From: Methanobacteriota archaeon
GTDB taxonomy: Archaea; Thermoplasmatota; Poseidoniia; Poseidoniales; Poseidoniaceae
Assembly: GCA_002689565.1 (NCBI GenBank)
Contig: NZGQ01000025.1
Coordinates: 10,932 to 16,967 of the forward strand
Direction of reading: 5' to 3'
DNA length: 6,036 nt
Shown here: in pieces, positions 1 through 5,909 of the stretch
Numbering within the stretch: the stretch's first letter is position 1
Layout of the letters: every line of letters begins with the position of its first letter
Program-made: the position numbers and the translations under genes
The notes under the pieces: generated by a model
What the model saw: the letters and a program-made list of their open reading frames with translations, nothing else
What the model was told of the DNA's origin: nothing
Database searches by the model: none

Positions 1-528
1 TCAAGATTTGAACAGACTACCAAGTTGGTAATCTGTGCAATGAACGGACACGCTGTTGGTGGCGGTCTAGAAATCGCTATGGCTGCAGATATCAGAATCG
101 CACGTAAGAATGCTGGAAAAGTTGGTCTTCCAGAGATCAACTTGGGTGTCCTAGCAGGTACTGGTGGAACAGCTCGCCTAACCCGCCTAATTGGAAAGGC
201 CAAAGCGCTTGAAATGATGGTCACTGGTGAACTAATGTCCTTCGAGGATGCACTAGATTGTAACCTAATCAACCACATTTGGGAAGGAGATGCAGACGAA
301 TTCCGCCGAGACATTTTAGACTGGGCTAGCCAATTTACTCTACCAAACAAGGCAACAAAGGCTGTTGGAAACATCAAGCGTTCTTGCCAGACAGGACCAG
401 AGATTCCATTCGAGTACCACCTGGCACTTGAGCGTGAACTTCAGGCTGCTCTATTCGGTAGCAGTGATGCTAAGGAAGGCATCGCAGCATACGTCGAGAA
501 GAGAGTTCCTTCTTTCGAAGGCCAGTGA
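1..528 (+). CDS. Enoyl-CoA hydratase/isomerase family protein (5' end outside the window)
   Basis: The frame is open from base 1 and ends at TGA 526-528, so the first part of the gene is cut off; 175 residues remain of a family normally about 255-265 long. This is a crotonase-fold enzyme that hydrates trans-2-enoyl-CoA to 3-hydroxyacyl-CoA in the cytoplasm, the second step of beta-oxidation. Counting from base 1, an oxyanion-hole segment (NGHAVGGGLE, residues 15-24) carries Glu24, and GLPEINLG (42-49) carries Glu45. These match the two catalytic glutamates (Glu144 and Glu164) of rat mitochondrial enoyl-CoA hydratase, which favours a true hydratase over an isomerase or a catalytically dead relative. 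The GTGGTARLTR stretch and the C-terminal KEGIAAYVEKR...F are also typical. Substrate chain length cannot be told. An 85-base gap and a possible promoter separate it from the aldolase, so the two may not be co-transcribed. Confidence 0.93.
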   Translation, partial: SRFEQTTKLVICAMNGHAVGGGLEIAMAADIRIARKNAGKVGLPEINLGVLAGTGGTARLTRLIGKAKALEMMVTGELMSFEDALDCNLINHIWEGDADEFRRDILDWASQFTLPNKATKAVGNIKRSCQTGPEIPFEYHLALERELQAALFGSSDAKEGIAAYVEKRVPSFEGQ

Positions 529-575
529 GTTTCAGGTTATTTGTAAAGGAGATTTCTTGTTGAAATCGTACATTT

Positions 576-591
576 TTTGAAAATTTTCAAA
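576..591. promoter_or_regulatory. Perfect 16-bp palindrome overlapping a TATA-like box before the aldolase gene
   Basis: TTTGAAAATTTTCAAA reads identically on both strands. Its centre lies about 30 bases before the aldolase ATG at 614, where the TATA box of a leaderless archaeal gene would sit, and no Shine-Dalgarno sequence precedes that ATG. The symmetry fits an operator for a dimeric repressor that would block TBP binding. It could also be chance symmetry in A/T-rich DNA. That it is a promoter is inferred from position and composition only. Confidence 0.4.
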
Positions 592-613
592 CGATGTTTT
601 CAAGTCCTATACA

Positions 614-1558
614 ATGCTCGCCCGTTTCATGGAGACAAAATATCCAGTCCCTGCAGACGTTCCCGACGAATTAATCGAGACATTCATTGACAATATGGAT
701 GCGGCAACTTGTGGAACTGGTAAGATGAATCTGTTCGCCTGTGATCAGAAAATCGAACATCTGAACGATGACTTCTTTGATGGCGGGGATAAAATTCCAC
801 TCTCTTCAAATGATCCTGGTCATCTTTTCGAGATTGGAGCTAGGGCTCATGAAGAAGGAACAATCGGTGTATTGGCTGGCCAATTAGGATTAATTGCACA
901 ATATGCGAGAGATTATCCAGATATTCCATACTTAGTCAAACTAAATTCTAAGTCTCACATGGTAAAGACGGCACAGCGTGATCCAGTTTCACAAGCATTG
1001 TGGGATTTAGACGACGTTTCTTCACTCCTTCACAACGGAATTAATGTCGTAGGTATTGGTTACACGGTTTACATCGGTTCAGAATATGAGCATGAAATGC
1101 TTACAGAAGCGGCTACCTTCATTCGACAAGCGCATGAACTTGGAATGATTGCAGTAGTTTGGATGTATCCTCGTGGCCAAGCAGTTACTGATGAAAAAGA
1201 CCCGCAACTTATCTCGGGCGCTGCTGGTGTTGCTGCTTGTATCGGAGCAGATTTTGCTAAGGTCAACTATCCTCGAGCATTTGAGGGAATGACTCAGCCA
1301 GAGAGTCTTGGTGTTGCTGCCGAGGCTGCTGGTCGCTGTGGTATTATTTGTTCAGGTGGAGGCACATTGCCTCCGAAAGAATTCTTAGGTAGATTGGTGG
1401 ATCAGATGCAAGTTTCAGGATGCCGTGGAGCTGCAACTGGAAGAAACATTCACCAGAAGACAACAGAAGAAGCAGTCAGAATGACTGCTGCTTGTAAGGC
1501 AGTAATTTGCGATGGTGCAAATCTTGAACAAGCTTTGGCCATTTACAATGGGCAATGA
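614..1558 (+). CDS. Class I fructose-bisphosphate aldolase, archaeal DhnA type
   Basis: A 314-residue cytoplasmic enzyme of the Schiff-base aldolase family (DhnA/FbaB). It would cleave or form fructose 1,6-bisphosphate from dihydroxyacetone phosphate and glyceraldehyde 3-phosphate, in glycolysis or, more likely in a peptide- and lipid-eating archaeon, gluconeogenesis. Alignment from memory to the Thermoproteus tenax enzyme places Asp44 (FACDQKIEH, 41-49) at its Asp24, Tyr185 (VVWMYPRG, 181-188) at Tyr146, and Lys216 (GADFAKVNYP, 211-220) at the Schiff-base Lys177. All three key residues are therefore kept. The phosphate-binding SGGG (247-250) and GRN (276-278) are also present, as is LVKLN (107-111). 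It is about 50 residues longer than the T. tenax protein, mainly from an N-terminal extension and an insert around 50-70. ATG 614 is chosen because it sits about 30 bases after an A/T-rich box; ATG 629 is a possible alternative. The related ADTH synthase of aromatic synthesis is a less likely reading. Confidence 0.85.
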   Translation: MLARFMETKYPVPADVPDELIETFIDNMDAATCGTGKMNLFACDQKIEHLNDDFFDGGDKIPLSSNDPGHLFEIGARAHEEGTIGVLAGQLGLIAQYARDYPDIPYLVKLNSKSHMVKTAQRDPVSQALWDLDDVSSLLHNGINVVGIGYTVYIGSEYEHEMLTEAATFIRQAHELGMIAVVWMYPRGQAVTDEKDPQLISGAAGVAACIGADFAKVNYPRAFEGMTQPESLGVAAEAAGRCGIICSGGGTLPPKEFLGRLVDQMQVSGCRGAATGRNIHQKTTEEAVRMTAACKAVICDGANLEQALAIYNGQ

Positions 1559-1692
1559 AATACATCGGGTTTGACCGATGGCAGTCAGGGGAGCCTCAAG
1601 AAGAGATCCAGTTTACTGGACCATCCCGCAATGAGTGCAAATACTGCCTACTACCAACCCGCCACAGAACATGCAAATGTCTGCATCAGTAA
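1555..1692 (+). CDS. Small Cys-rich protein (45 aa), possible metal-binding mini-protein
   Basis: The ATG at 1555 overlaps the aldolase stop codon (ATGA), the usual layout for translational coupling, and the frame runs 45 codons to TAA at 1690-1692. The protein starts MKYIGFDRWQSGEPQEEI and ends in a basic, Cys-rich tail: Cys28-x2-Cys31, then Cys40-x-Cys42, with His37 and His44 close by. Four cysteines plus histidines in 17 residues suggest a zinc knuckle or ribbon. I do not recognise a family, and no role can be assigned. It ends 28 bases before the end of the convergent winged-helix gene. The case for a real gene rests on the ATGA overlap and the Cys spacing; a chance ORF this short cannot be excluded. 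Confidence 0.5.
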   Translation: MKYIGFDRWQSGEPQEEIQFTGPSRNECKYCLLPTRHRTCKCLHQ

Positions 1693-1720
1693 GGCGTTGT
1701 ATATTTGTCACCATTTCAAA

Positions 1721-2047
1721 TCAGTTTCTTCTGATTAGATCGTTTGTCTGGACGTTGCCTTCTGAATCAATGATTAGTGGTTGTCCTTCTTTCCAATCAG
1801 GGCAGTTGTCAGAAACCCATGTTCGGGTTGCCCATTCGCAAATATCATATCCTCCAGATAGAATGCCGGATCTCTTGATGTATCCTACTTTGACAATATC
1901 CTTGTCTTTCGAAAGAACGTTGCCTAGTTGTTGACTAGTAGTACCGTGTCTCATAGTGCTGTTGATGTGTTCTAAAATTTCAGCTGTGTTACGTGGGCGA
2001 TCACCCAGGAACTTCTTGATTTTTTCACGTATTCTTACTGTCTTCAT
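1721..2047 (-). CDS. Small winged-helix DNA-binding protein (putative transcription regulator)
   Basis: A 108-residue basic protein. Residues 4-14 look like helix 1, 20-30 (NTAEILEHINS) helix 2, 36-50 (TTSQQLGNVLSKDKD) the recognition helix, and 51-72 (IVKVGYIKRSGILSGGYDICEW) a beta-wing. That is a winged helix of the kind common as single-domain regulators in euryarchaea. The tail (73-108) holds WVSDNCPDW and no further domain I can name. The frame is open from an ATG at 2068, but those first codons (ATG ACA AGG AGG AGA) are themselves a strong Shine-Dalgarno sequence. Its AGGAGG lies 9 bases before the ATG at 2047 and only 3 before another ATG at 2053, so 2047 is the best start. It is divergent from the large winged-helix gene and may regulate it, itself, or both; that is inference. 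Target and ligand are unknown. Confidence 0.75.
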   Translation of the reverse strand: MKTVRIREKIKKFLGDRPRNTAEILEHINSTMRHGTTSQQLGNVLSKDKDIVKVGYIKRSGILSGGYDICEWATRTWVSDNCPDWKEGQPLIIDSEGNVQTNDLIRRN

Positions 2048-2057
2048 TTGCATTCTC
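2048..2057 (-). promoter_or_regulatory. Spacer and start region that decide the small winged-helix start
   Basis: On the minus strand an AAGGAGGAG motif (about 2055-2063) comes just before two in-frame ATGs at 2053 and 2047. The 9-base spacing to the ATG at 2047 is the better fit. This purine-rich motif also explains why the apparent N-terminal residues MTRRR are unlikely to be translated. Confidence 0.55.
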
Positions 2058-2122
2058 CTCCTTGTCATCCGGCTGATTCCCTTGCGAGACGTGGGCCGTT
2101 AAACAAGAGGAGCGAAGCAGCC

Positions 2123-2130
2123 CATATAAC
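2123..2130 (-). promoter_or_regulatory. TATA-like box for the small winged-helix gene
   Basis: The minus strand reads GTTATATG here. With the usual archaeal spacing of about 25 bases, transcription would begin near 2100 and give a leader of about 50 bases carrying the Shine-Dalgarno sequence. The call rests on motif and position alone. Confidence 0.35.
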
Positions 2131-2153
2131 CGTTCTCCCCACAAACAGCTTGA

Positions 2154-2256
2154 AGTTACATTAACTAACAGGAATAACGGGTGTTTTTGCGGTTTCATTG
2201 TTAAACTGAGTGTGAAAAATCCATTCTCCAGTGGAAATACGTAACAAAATGTAACT
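2154..2256. repeat. GTAAC half-sites between the divergent winged-helix genes
   Basis: AGTTACATT (2154-2162) is the exact reverse complement of AATGTAACT (2248-2256). A second GTAAC at 2241-2245 lies in the same orientation as the one at 2251-2255, ten bases apart, or one helical turn. The paired sites end a few bases before the TATA-like box at 2259-2268. The layout is what an operator for a dimeric or looping regulator would show, but the half-sites are short and A/T-rich. Confidence 0.3.
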
Positions 2257-2258
2257 AA

Positions 2259-2268
2259 TTTATTAAAA
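2259..2268 (+). promoter_or_regulatory. TATA-like box for the large winged-helix gene
   Basis: TTTATTAAAA lies about 42-51 bases before the ATG at 2310. The usual spacing would place the transcript start near 2290, giving a leader of about 20 bases that has no clear Shine-Dalgarno sequence. It is the strongest A/T box upstream of this gene. Confidence 0.4.
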
Positions 2269-2309
2269 GTAAAGAAAAATCTTGATAAGTTTCTTGTTTT
2301 TGGGGCAAA

Positions 2310-4592
2310 ATGGTGACAATGGTGCGTAGTGATCGTATACGTTCTACATACCAACGCAGAGTTCTTGATTGGTTAGCAGATGGAGGTGGGACGGTAACTG
2401 AGGTTTCTAAGGCTCTCTCAATTAGAGTACCTCATGCTTCAGCAGCTCTGAAGAAACTTAGAGAATCAGGCGACGTCGTTAGAGATGATGCCAATCTGAG
2501 GGGCTCTCGCTACAGGTTATCTTCTCAAGGATTAGCCAGATTGGAAGCAGATGGTTTGGCTAGATTGAACCAGTTAGTACGCTGGCCCCCCCCTCCTGGT
2601 GCAGCAGGTTTAGTATTGGGAAGAGATGGTCCAATGTTGCTGCTTGGTTACGCAACTCAACCGGCTGGGCCATTACTTGGCATACCTGAGAGGCCTATGG
2701 ATGAAGAGAGTGGAGTGGTTGAAAATTCCAATGGAAATGAGGGGGAGTCTAACTCATGGAGATGGGCCGTACGTAGGGGCGATGGTCCTACTTGGTGGGA
2801 CATTGAAACCATGAGGCGCAGTTCAGCACCAAACGAACCTAGTCCGATGACATTGACTGCATGGATGGAAAGGCCGAAAGTTATCGGTATAGTTAGGGCT
2901 CGTTTGTTGGATGAATCAAAGCCTTGGCCATTATCTGTTGGTAGTTGGTTTACTTCTCTTCCTACCGGTTATTGGCCAGAGTTGCCACGAGTGCTAAGAG
3001 ATGGTGATTCTTCAATTGGCAGAGCAGGTAATTCGGGACCAATAGTTAGCCCTCAGGGAGGGATTCATGCTAGACTTGGAAGACGGATTGATCGTTCAAT
3101 TATTGCCAACAATGTAGCAGATAATTCACTAATGATTGTAGATGGCGATTTAATTGGTATACCAGCAACACCTCTGCCATTTGAAATTCTCAAGAGTTGG
3201 TTGAGATTGGTCCATCCAAGATTATCTGATGATTCAATAGAAGAGAAGTTCAATCGACTTGTAAGCGATCTTAATACAAGGTCCTCCAATTCATTGACTC
3301 GCAAGGTATTGAATGATTTCCCAGGCAGGAATTGGTCATCAGTTCATACTAGTGTAATAGATAGCAGGCACCTTTCACAGCGCGGCGGTGAAGCCTCTCT
3401 ATTGTTCGCACTTTCAGAAAACGACAAACCTATCGTAATCGATTGGAGGTGGAAGTACGTCCAATCTCTTGAGCGCCTTACTAATGATAATAGATGCAGG
3501 TTGATAATGGCAGAATCAATAGATTTAGATCTCCCATTCAAGTTAACTTCCACTGGCGTTAATGGGAAATTCAATCTCGAAATGGCGGGTAGATTACAAC
3601 TTCCAATTTCAATTTCTTTAGATGCAAGGATGCCCAAGGGTTGGAATCCGCCTCACTCGCCGAATGAAATTGTTCGAGGTAATTCTACATCGGTCCGTAG
3701 CGCGGAGAACAGGGATGAAGCGATATGGTTAGCCAGTCAATTAAGAGATGGTGATGAAGCGTGGGCAGACCGGCATGAAAGCAGGTATCCTTTGGCTTCA
3801 TGGATTGCAACTCCAAAAAATAGTCAGGTTGCAAGATGGAGACGAATTGGAGATTTACTCGACCCAGTTTGGGCAGGTTTAGCGGATATGAGTAGTTTTG
3901 ATGATGAAGATTTAGCAGAACTTGCATTACATGATGATAGTGTGCTAGAGATTTTGGTCGATAGAATTCGTACTCAACCCTTGAATTTCTTGTCAAGAGA
4001 AATTACCCATCCAGCTGTAGCAACAGGAATCTTGTTGAGTAGAGAGTGGATTAGCGATGAACCTGATTTGACTGATTTGTGGCTATCACAACCGTTGAGG
4101 GCTAGTGAAGTTCTGAGGAAGAATTGGAATCAACCAGAGATTGGAAGATTGGTAGAGGCATGCCCACAACACAAATTATTTTTTGAAAATCAGAATTTAG
4201 AGAGGGAGCAAATGTTAGCAATAATGGAAGATGTTCATTATTCGATTTGGAGAAACGAATCACTTGCATGGCTATCTGTTTGCTTATCATCAACGATGGG
4301 TAGATCAGCATTGTCTCTATTGAAACTACCATGGCCTGTCATTCTTTGTGATCAAGATGTTTCATCTGATGATTTGGTCCTTATACATCACATTCCAGAC
4401 GGTGTTGGAAAGGATTCTCTACTCGACGCATTAGAAGGGATATCAGCTGTAGAAAAGGGGGTTAGTCCGCCTCGTGGGCGCACACATCCTTACGCAGGAT
4501 GGTTATTTCAGAATAAAATTCCATTGATGACATTAGAAACAAAATGGGACTTAGACATACATATCGAATTACACCGACGCTTTGAACAATGA
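2310..4592 (+). CDS. Large protein with N-terminal winged helix and unrecognised ~680-residue remainder
   Basis: A 760-residue soluble-looking protein with no signal peptide or membrane segment apparent. Residues 12-74 form a MarR/ArsR-like winged helix: helix 1 at 13-24, a helix-turn-helix at 28-54 (TVTEVSKALSIRVPHASAALKKLRESGD), and a wing at 56-72. A Pro-rich linker (RWPPPP, 91-96) follows. The rest is Trp-rich and I do not recognise it. LVLGRDGPMLLLG (101-113) and SLMIVDGDLIGIPATPLPFEIL (about 273-294) look like beta-rich segments. Residues about 530-680 look mostly helical and acidic, perhaps helical repeats. No nucleotide-binding, kinase or nuclease motif was seen. Architecture suggests a DNA-binding regulator with a large sensing or protein-binding part; that is inference. 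The start may be ATG 2310 or 2319. The frame is uninterrupted, including through a run of eight C at 2586-2593. The end of the gene carries the possible promoter of the following RNA. Confidence 0.8.
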   Translation: MVTMVRSDRIRSTYQRRVLDWLADGGGTVTEVSKALSIRVPHASAALKKLRESGDVVRDDANLRGSRYRLSSQGLARLEADGLARLNQLVRWPPPPGAAGLVLGRDGPMLLLGYATQPAGPLLGIPERPMDEESGVVENSNGNEGESNSWRWAVRRGDGPTWWDIETMRRSSAPNEPSPMTLTAWMERPKVIGIVRARLLDESKPWPLSVGSWFTSLPTGYWPELPRVLRDGDSSIGRAGNSGPIVSPQGGIHARLGRRIDRSIIANNVADNSLMIVDGDLIGIPATPLPFEILKSWLRLVHPRLSDDSIEEKFNRLVSDLNTRSSNSLTRKVLNDFPGRNWSSVHTSVIDSRHLSQRGGEASLLFALSENDKPIVIDWRWKYVQSLERLTNDNRCRLIMAESIDLDLPFKLTSTGVNGKFNLEMAGRLQLPISISLDARMPKGWNPPHSPNEIVRGNSTSVRSAENRDEAIWLASQLRDGDEAWADRHESRYPLASWIATPKNSQVARWRRIGDLLDPVWAGLADMSSFDDEDLAELALHDDSVLEILVDRIRTQPLNFLSREITHPAVATGILLSREWISDEPDLTDLWLSQPLRASEVLRKNWNQPEIGRLVEACPQHKLFFENQNLEREQMLAIMEDVHYSIWRNESLAWLSVCLSSTMGRSALSLLKLPWPVILCDQDVSSDDLVLIHHIPDGVGKDSLLDALEGISAVEKGVSPPRGRTHPYAGWLFQNKIPLMTLETKWDLDIHIELHRRFEQ
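4556..4565 (+). promoter_or_regulatory. Possible TATA box for the downstream structured RNA
   Basis: CATACATATC lies within the last codons of the large winged-helix gene. Archaeal spacing would place a start near 4588-4592, just where the coding sequence stops and the GC-rich structured stretch begins. Only position and composition support it. Confidence 0.25.
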
Positions 4593-4881
4593 TGAGAATT
4601 GAGAACTCTTTGACCGCACATGCAACATCGCACGGAGAGCGTCCGCTCAGTGAACTGTGATACCAATGTATGCGGTCATGTGCCATCGACGAAGACCAGG
4701 GTGACTTTCGGGAATGACCTCTGATGCAAACCGATGGACTATGTGGTCGGTAATGGGTCCTCGCTGGACGAGAGAATGAGAGTGAGACAACCAACCGGCT
4801 GCACAGACGCCCTGACCCTGGGTCAAGCTCCCGAGGAGACGATGACAGGGGCTGTTACGGGTCGGGGCACACACTTTTCTT
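4590..4881 (+). ncRNA. Candidate structured RNA (unclassified), or structured leader of the CoA gene
   Basis: This stretch between two genes has no convincing protein. Bases 4621-4860 are about 57% GC, against about 40% in neighbouring genes, and GC-rich islands in AT-rich archaeal genomes are typical of structured RNA. Complementary segments follow one another: 4611-4618 with 4671-4678 (8 bp, perfect); 4683-4688 with 4732-4737 (6 bp, perfect); 4745-4751 with 4790-4796 (one mismatch), enclosing a hairpin at 4760-4772; a hairpin at 4813-4825; and 4829-4834 with 4862-4867, enclosing a 6-bp stem at 4843-4857. A T-rich TTTTCTT (4875-4881) follows the last stem and could be the terminator. The size fits RNase P or SRP RNA, but I could not find the conserved RNase P GGAAAG / ACAGAA cores or the SRP GGAAGG...AGCAG motif. 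The plus strand is favoured by the T-run but not proven. It may instead be the 5' leader of the CoA gene. Confidence 0.55.
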
Positions 4882-4919
4882 GCGATTCATTGAATAGCCA
4901 TCCAAAATTAGTCACTGAT

Positions 4920-5909
4920 ATGGCGAAGTTGGAACGCTGCTTGGTCGGCGGTACTTTCGACAGATTTCATCAGGGCCACAAATCTCTGCTTAATACAGCA
5001 TTAGAAGTCGCAGAATTTGTTGAAGTTTGGATCACTAATGATGAAATGTCTGCGGCTAAATCTCCAGTCTTACAATCATTCGAGGATAGAAGGGAAGCGA
5101 TTATTGCATGGGCAGATGAAAGAATCACTACTCATGAATTGGAGGATAGTTTAGGACCCGCTCCTAATCGCAAAGATTGCGATAGCATAATTTGTACTCC
5201 AGAGACATTGGGGAATTGCCAAACAATAAACGAAATTAGATTGAAAAACGGCTTAATCCCCCTAGAGATAATCGAAGTTCAACATAGCCTTGATGAGGCA
5301 GGCGGAATAATCTCCAGTTCGAGGATTAGAGCAGGTTTGATAGATTGCGAAGGTAAGTTATGGGTTGATGATGAACAGAAAAAGCAAACTTATCATTTCC
5401 ACAGGGGGTTGGATGAAGAGTTGAAAAAACCAAATGGAGATTTATTTACAGGGCCAGAAGATTCTCCAGAGGTAGCAATGACCTCAGCTATGGAGAATTT
5501 GGCACCCGGGAGTATTATCGCTGTTGGTGACGTTTGCGCAGCAACATTACTTGACATGGATGTAGTTGCAGATATTGCAATAGTCGATGGTATGACAAAA
5601 AGGGTCGAACTAGAACAAAAAGTGGATCTGTCTAGATTCGATGTTATTCTAAACGCCAACAACCCACCAGGTCAAATTACACCATCACTCTTTCAAGCGG
5701 TATCCAACGCTTTGCATAATGATCAAACAACCTGCATTGAGGTAGAGGGCGAGGAGGATTTGGCGCCTATTGTAATCCATTTACTTGCACCAATCGGTAC
5801 CAACGTTGTTTATGGGCAACCAAACAAAGGAGTAGTATTGCGAGTCACAACTCTTGAATCAAAGGAGCAATGCAGAAGTTTGCTTTCGAAATTTGAGGTG
5901 AGAAGTTGA
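4920..5909 (+). CDS. Fused pantetheine-phosphate adenylyltransferase / GTP-dependent dephospho-CoA kinase
   Basis: A 329-residue cytoplasmic protein carrying the last two steps of CoA synthesis. The N-terminal domain (about 1-150) is an archaeal-type PPAT: GGTFDRFHQGH (10-20) holds the HxGH nucleotidyltransferase motif and SSSRIR (132-137) the second signature. It would transfer AMP from ATP to 4'-phosphopantetheine. The C-terminal domain (about 172-327) is DUF359, the archaeal GTP-dependent dephospho-CoA kinase, with AVGDV (201-205), DIAIVDGMTKR (218-228), NPPGQIT (248-254), VEGEEDLAP (275-283) and YGQPNKGVV (298-306). Both domains look intact. ATG 4920 is chosen because archaeal PPATs begin a few residues before the GGTFD motif. 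The frame is open back to 4734, but that extension crosses the structured RNA stretch and resembles no known domain. There is no Shine-Dalgarno sequence. The two enzymes are often separate proteins in archaea; animals fuse PPAT to an unrelated kinase. Confidence 0.9.
   Translation: MAKLERCLVGGTFDRFHQGHKSLLNTALEVAEFVEVWITNDEMSAAKSPVLQSFEDRREAIIAWADERITTHELEDSLGPAPNRKDCDSIICTPETLGNCQTINEIRLKNGLIPLEIIEVQHSLDEAGGIISSSRIRAGLIDCEGKLWVDDEQKKQTYHFHRGLDEELKKPNGDLFTGPEDSPEVAMTSAMENLAPGSIIAVGDVCAATLLDMDVVADIAIVDGMTKRVELEQKVDLSRFDVILNANNPPGQITPSLFQAVSNALHNDQTTCIEVEGEEDLAPIVIHLLAPIGTNVVYGQPNKGVVLRVTTLESKEQCRSLLSKFEVRS

Noticed and set aside
545..577. AAAGGAG followed by a TTG start at 559
   Set aside because: The frame closes after only six codons, so the purine motif is probably coincidental.
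1635..1934. Plus-strand ORF of 99 codons
   Set aside because: It runs mostly antisense to the winged-helix gene and has no recognisable protein features.
2025..2354. Minus-strand ORF of 109 codons across the divergent intergenic region
   Set aside because: It overlaps both the start of the small winged-helix gene and the start of the large one, has a low-complexity composition with no domain, and covers the promoter region.
4589..4595. ATGATGA as box C of a C/D guide RNA
   Set aside because: It matches the box C consensus, but the first CTGA box D downstream is about 130 bases away (4721), too far for an archaeal C/D RNA, and the motif overlaps a stop codon.
4590..4881. RNase P RNA or SRP RNA as a firm identity for the structured stretch
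   Set aside because: Size and context fit, but the invariant cores (GGAAAG and ACAGAA for RNase P, GGAAGG with AGCAG for SRP helix 8) were not found on either strand by eye.
4734..4919. Upstream in-frame extension of the PPAT-DPCK gene (62 extra residues)
   Set aside because: It crosses the GC-rich stem-forming stretch, resembles no domain, and archaeal PPATs start just before the GGTFD motif, as ATG 4920 does.
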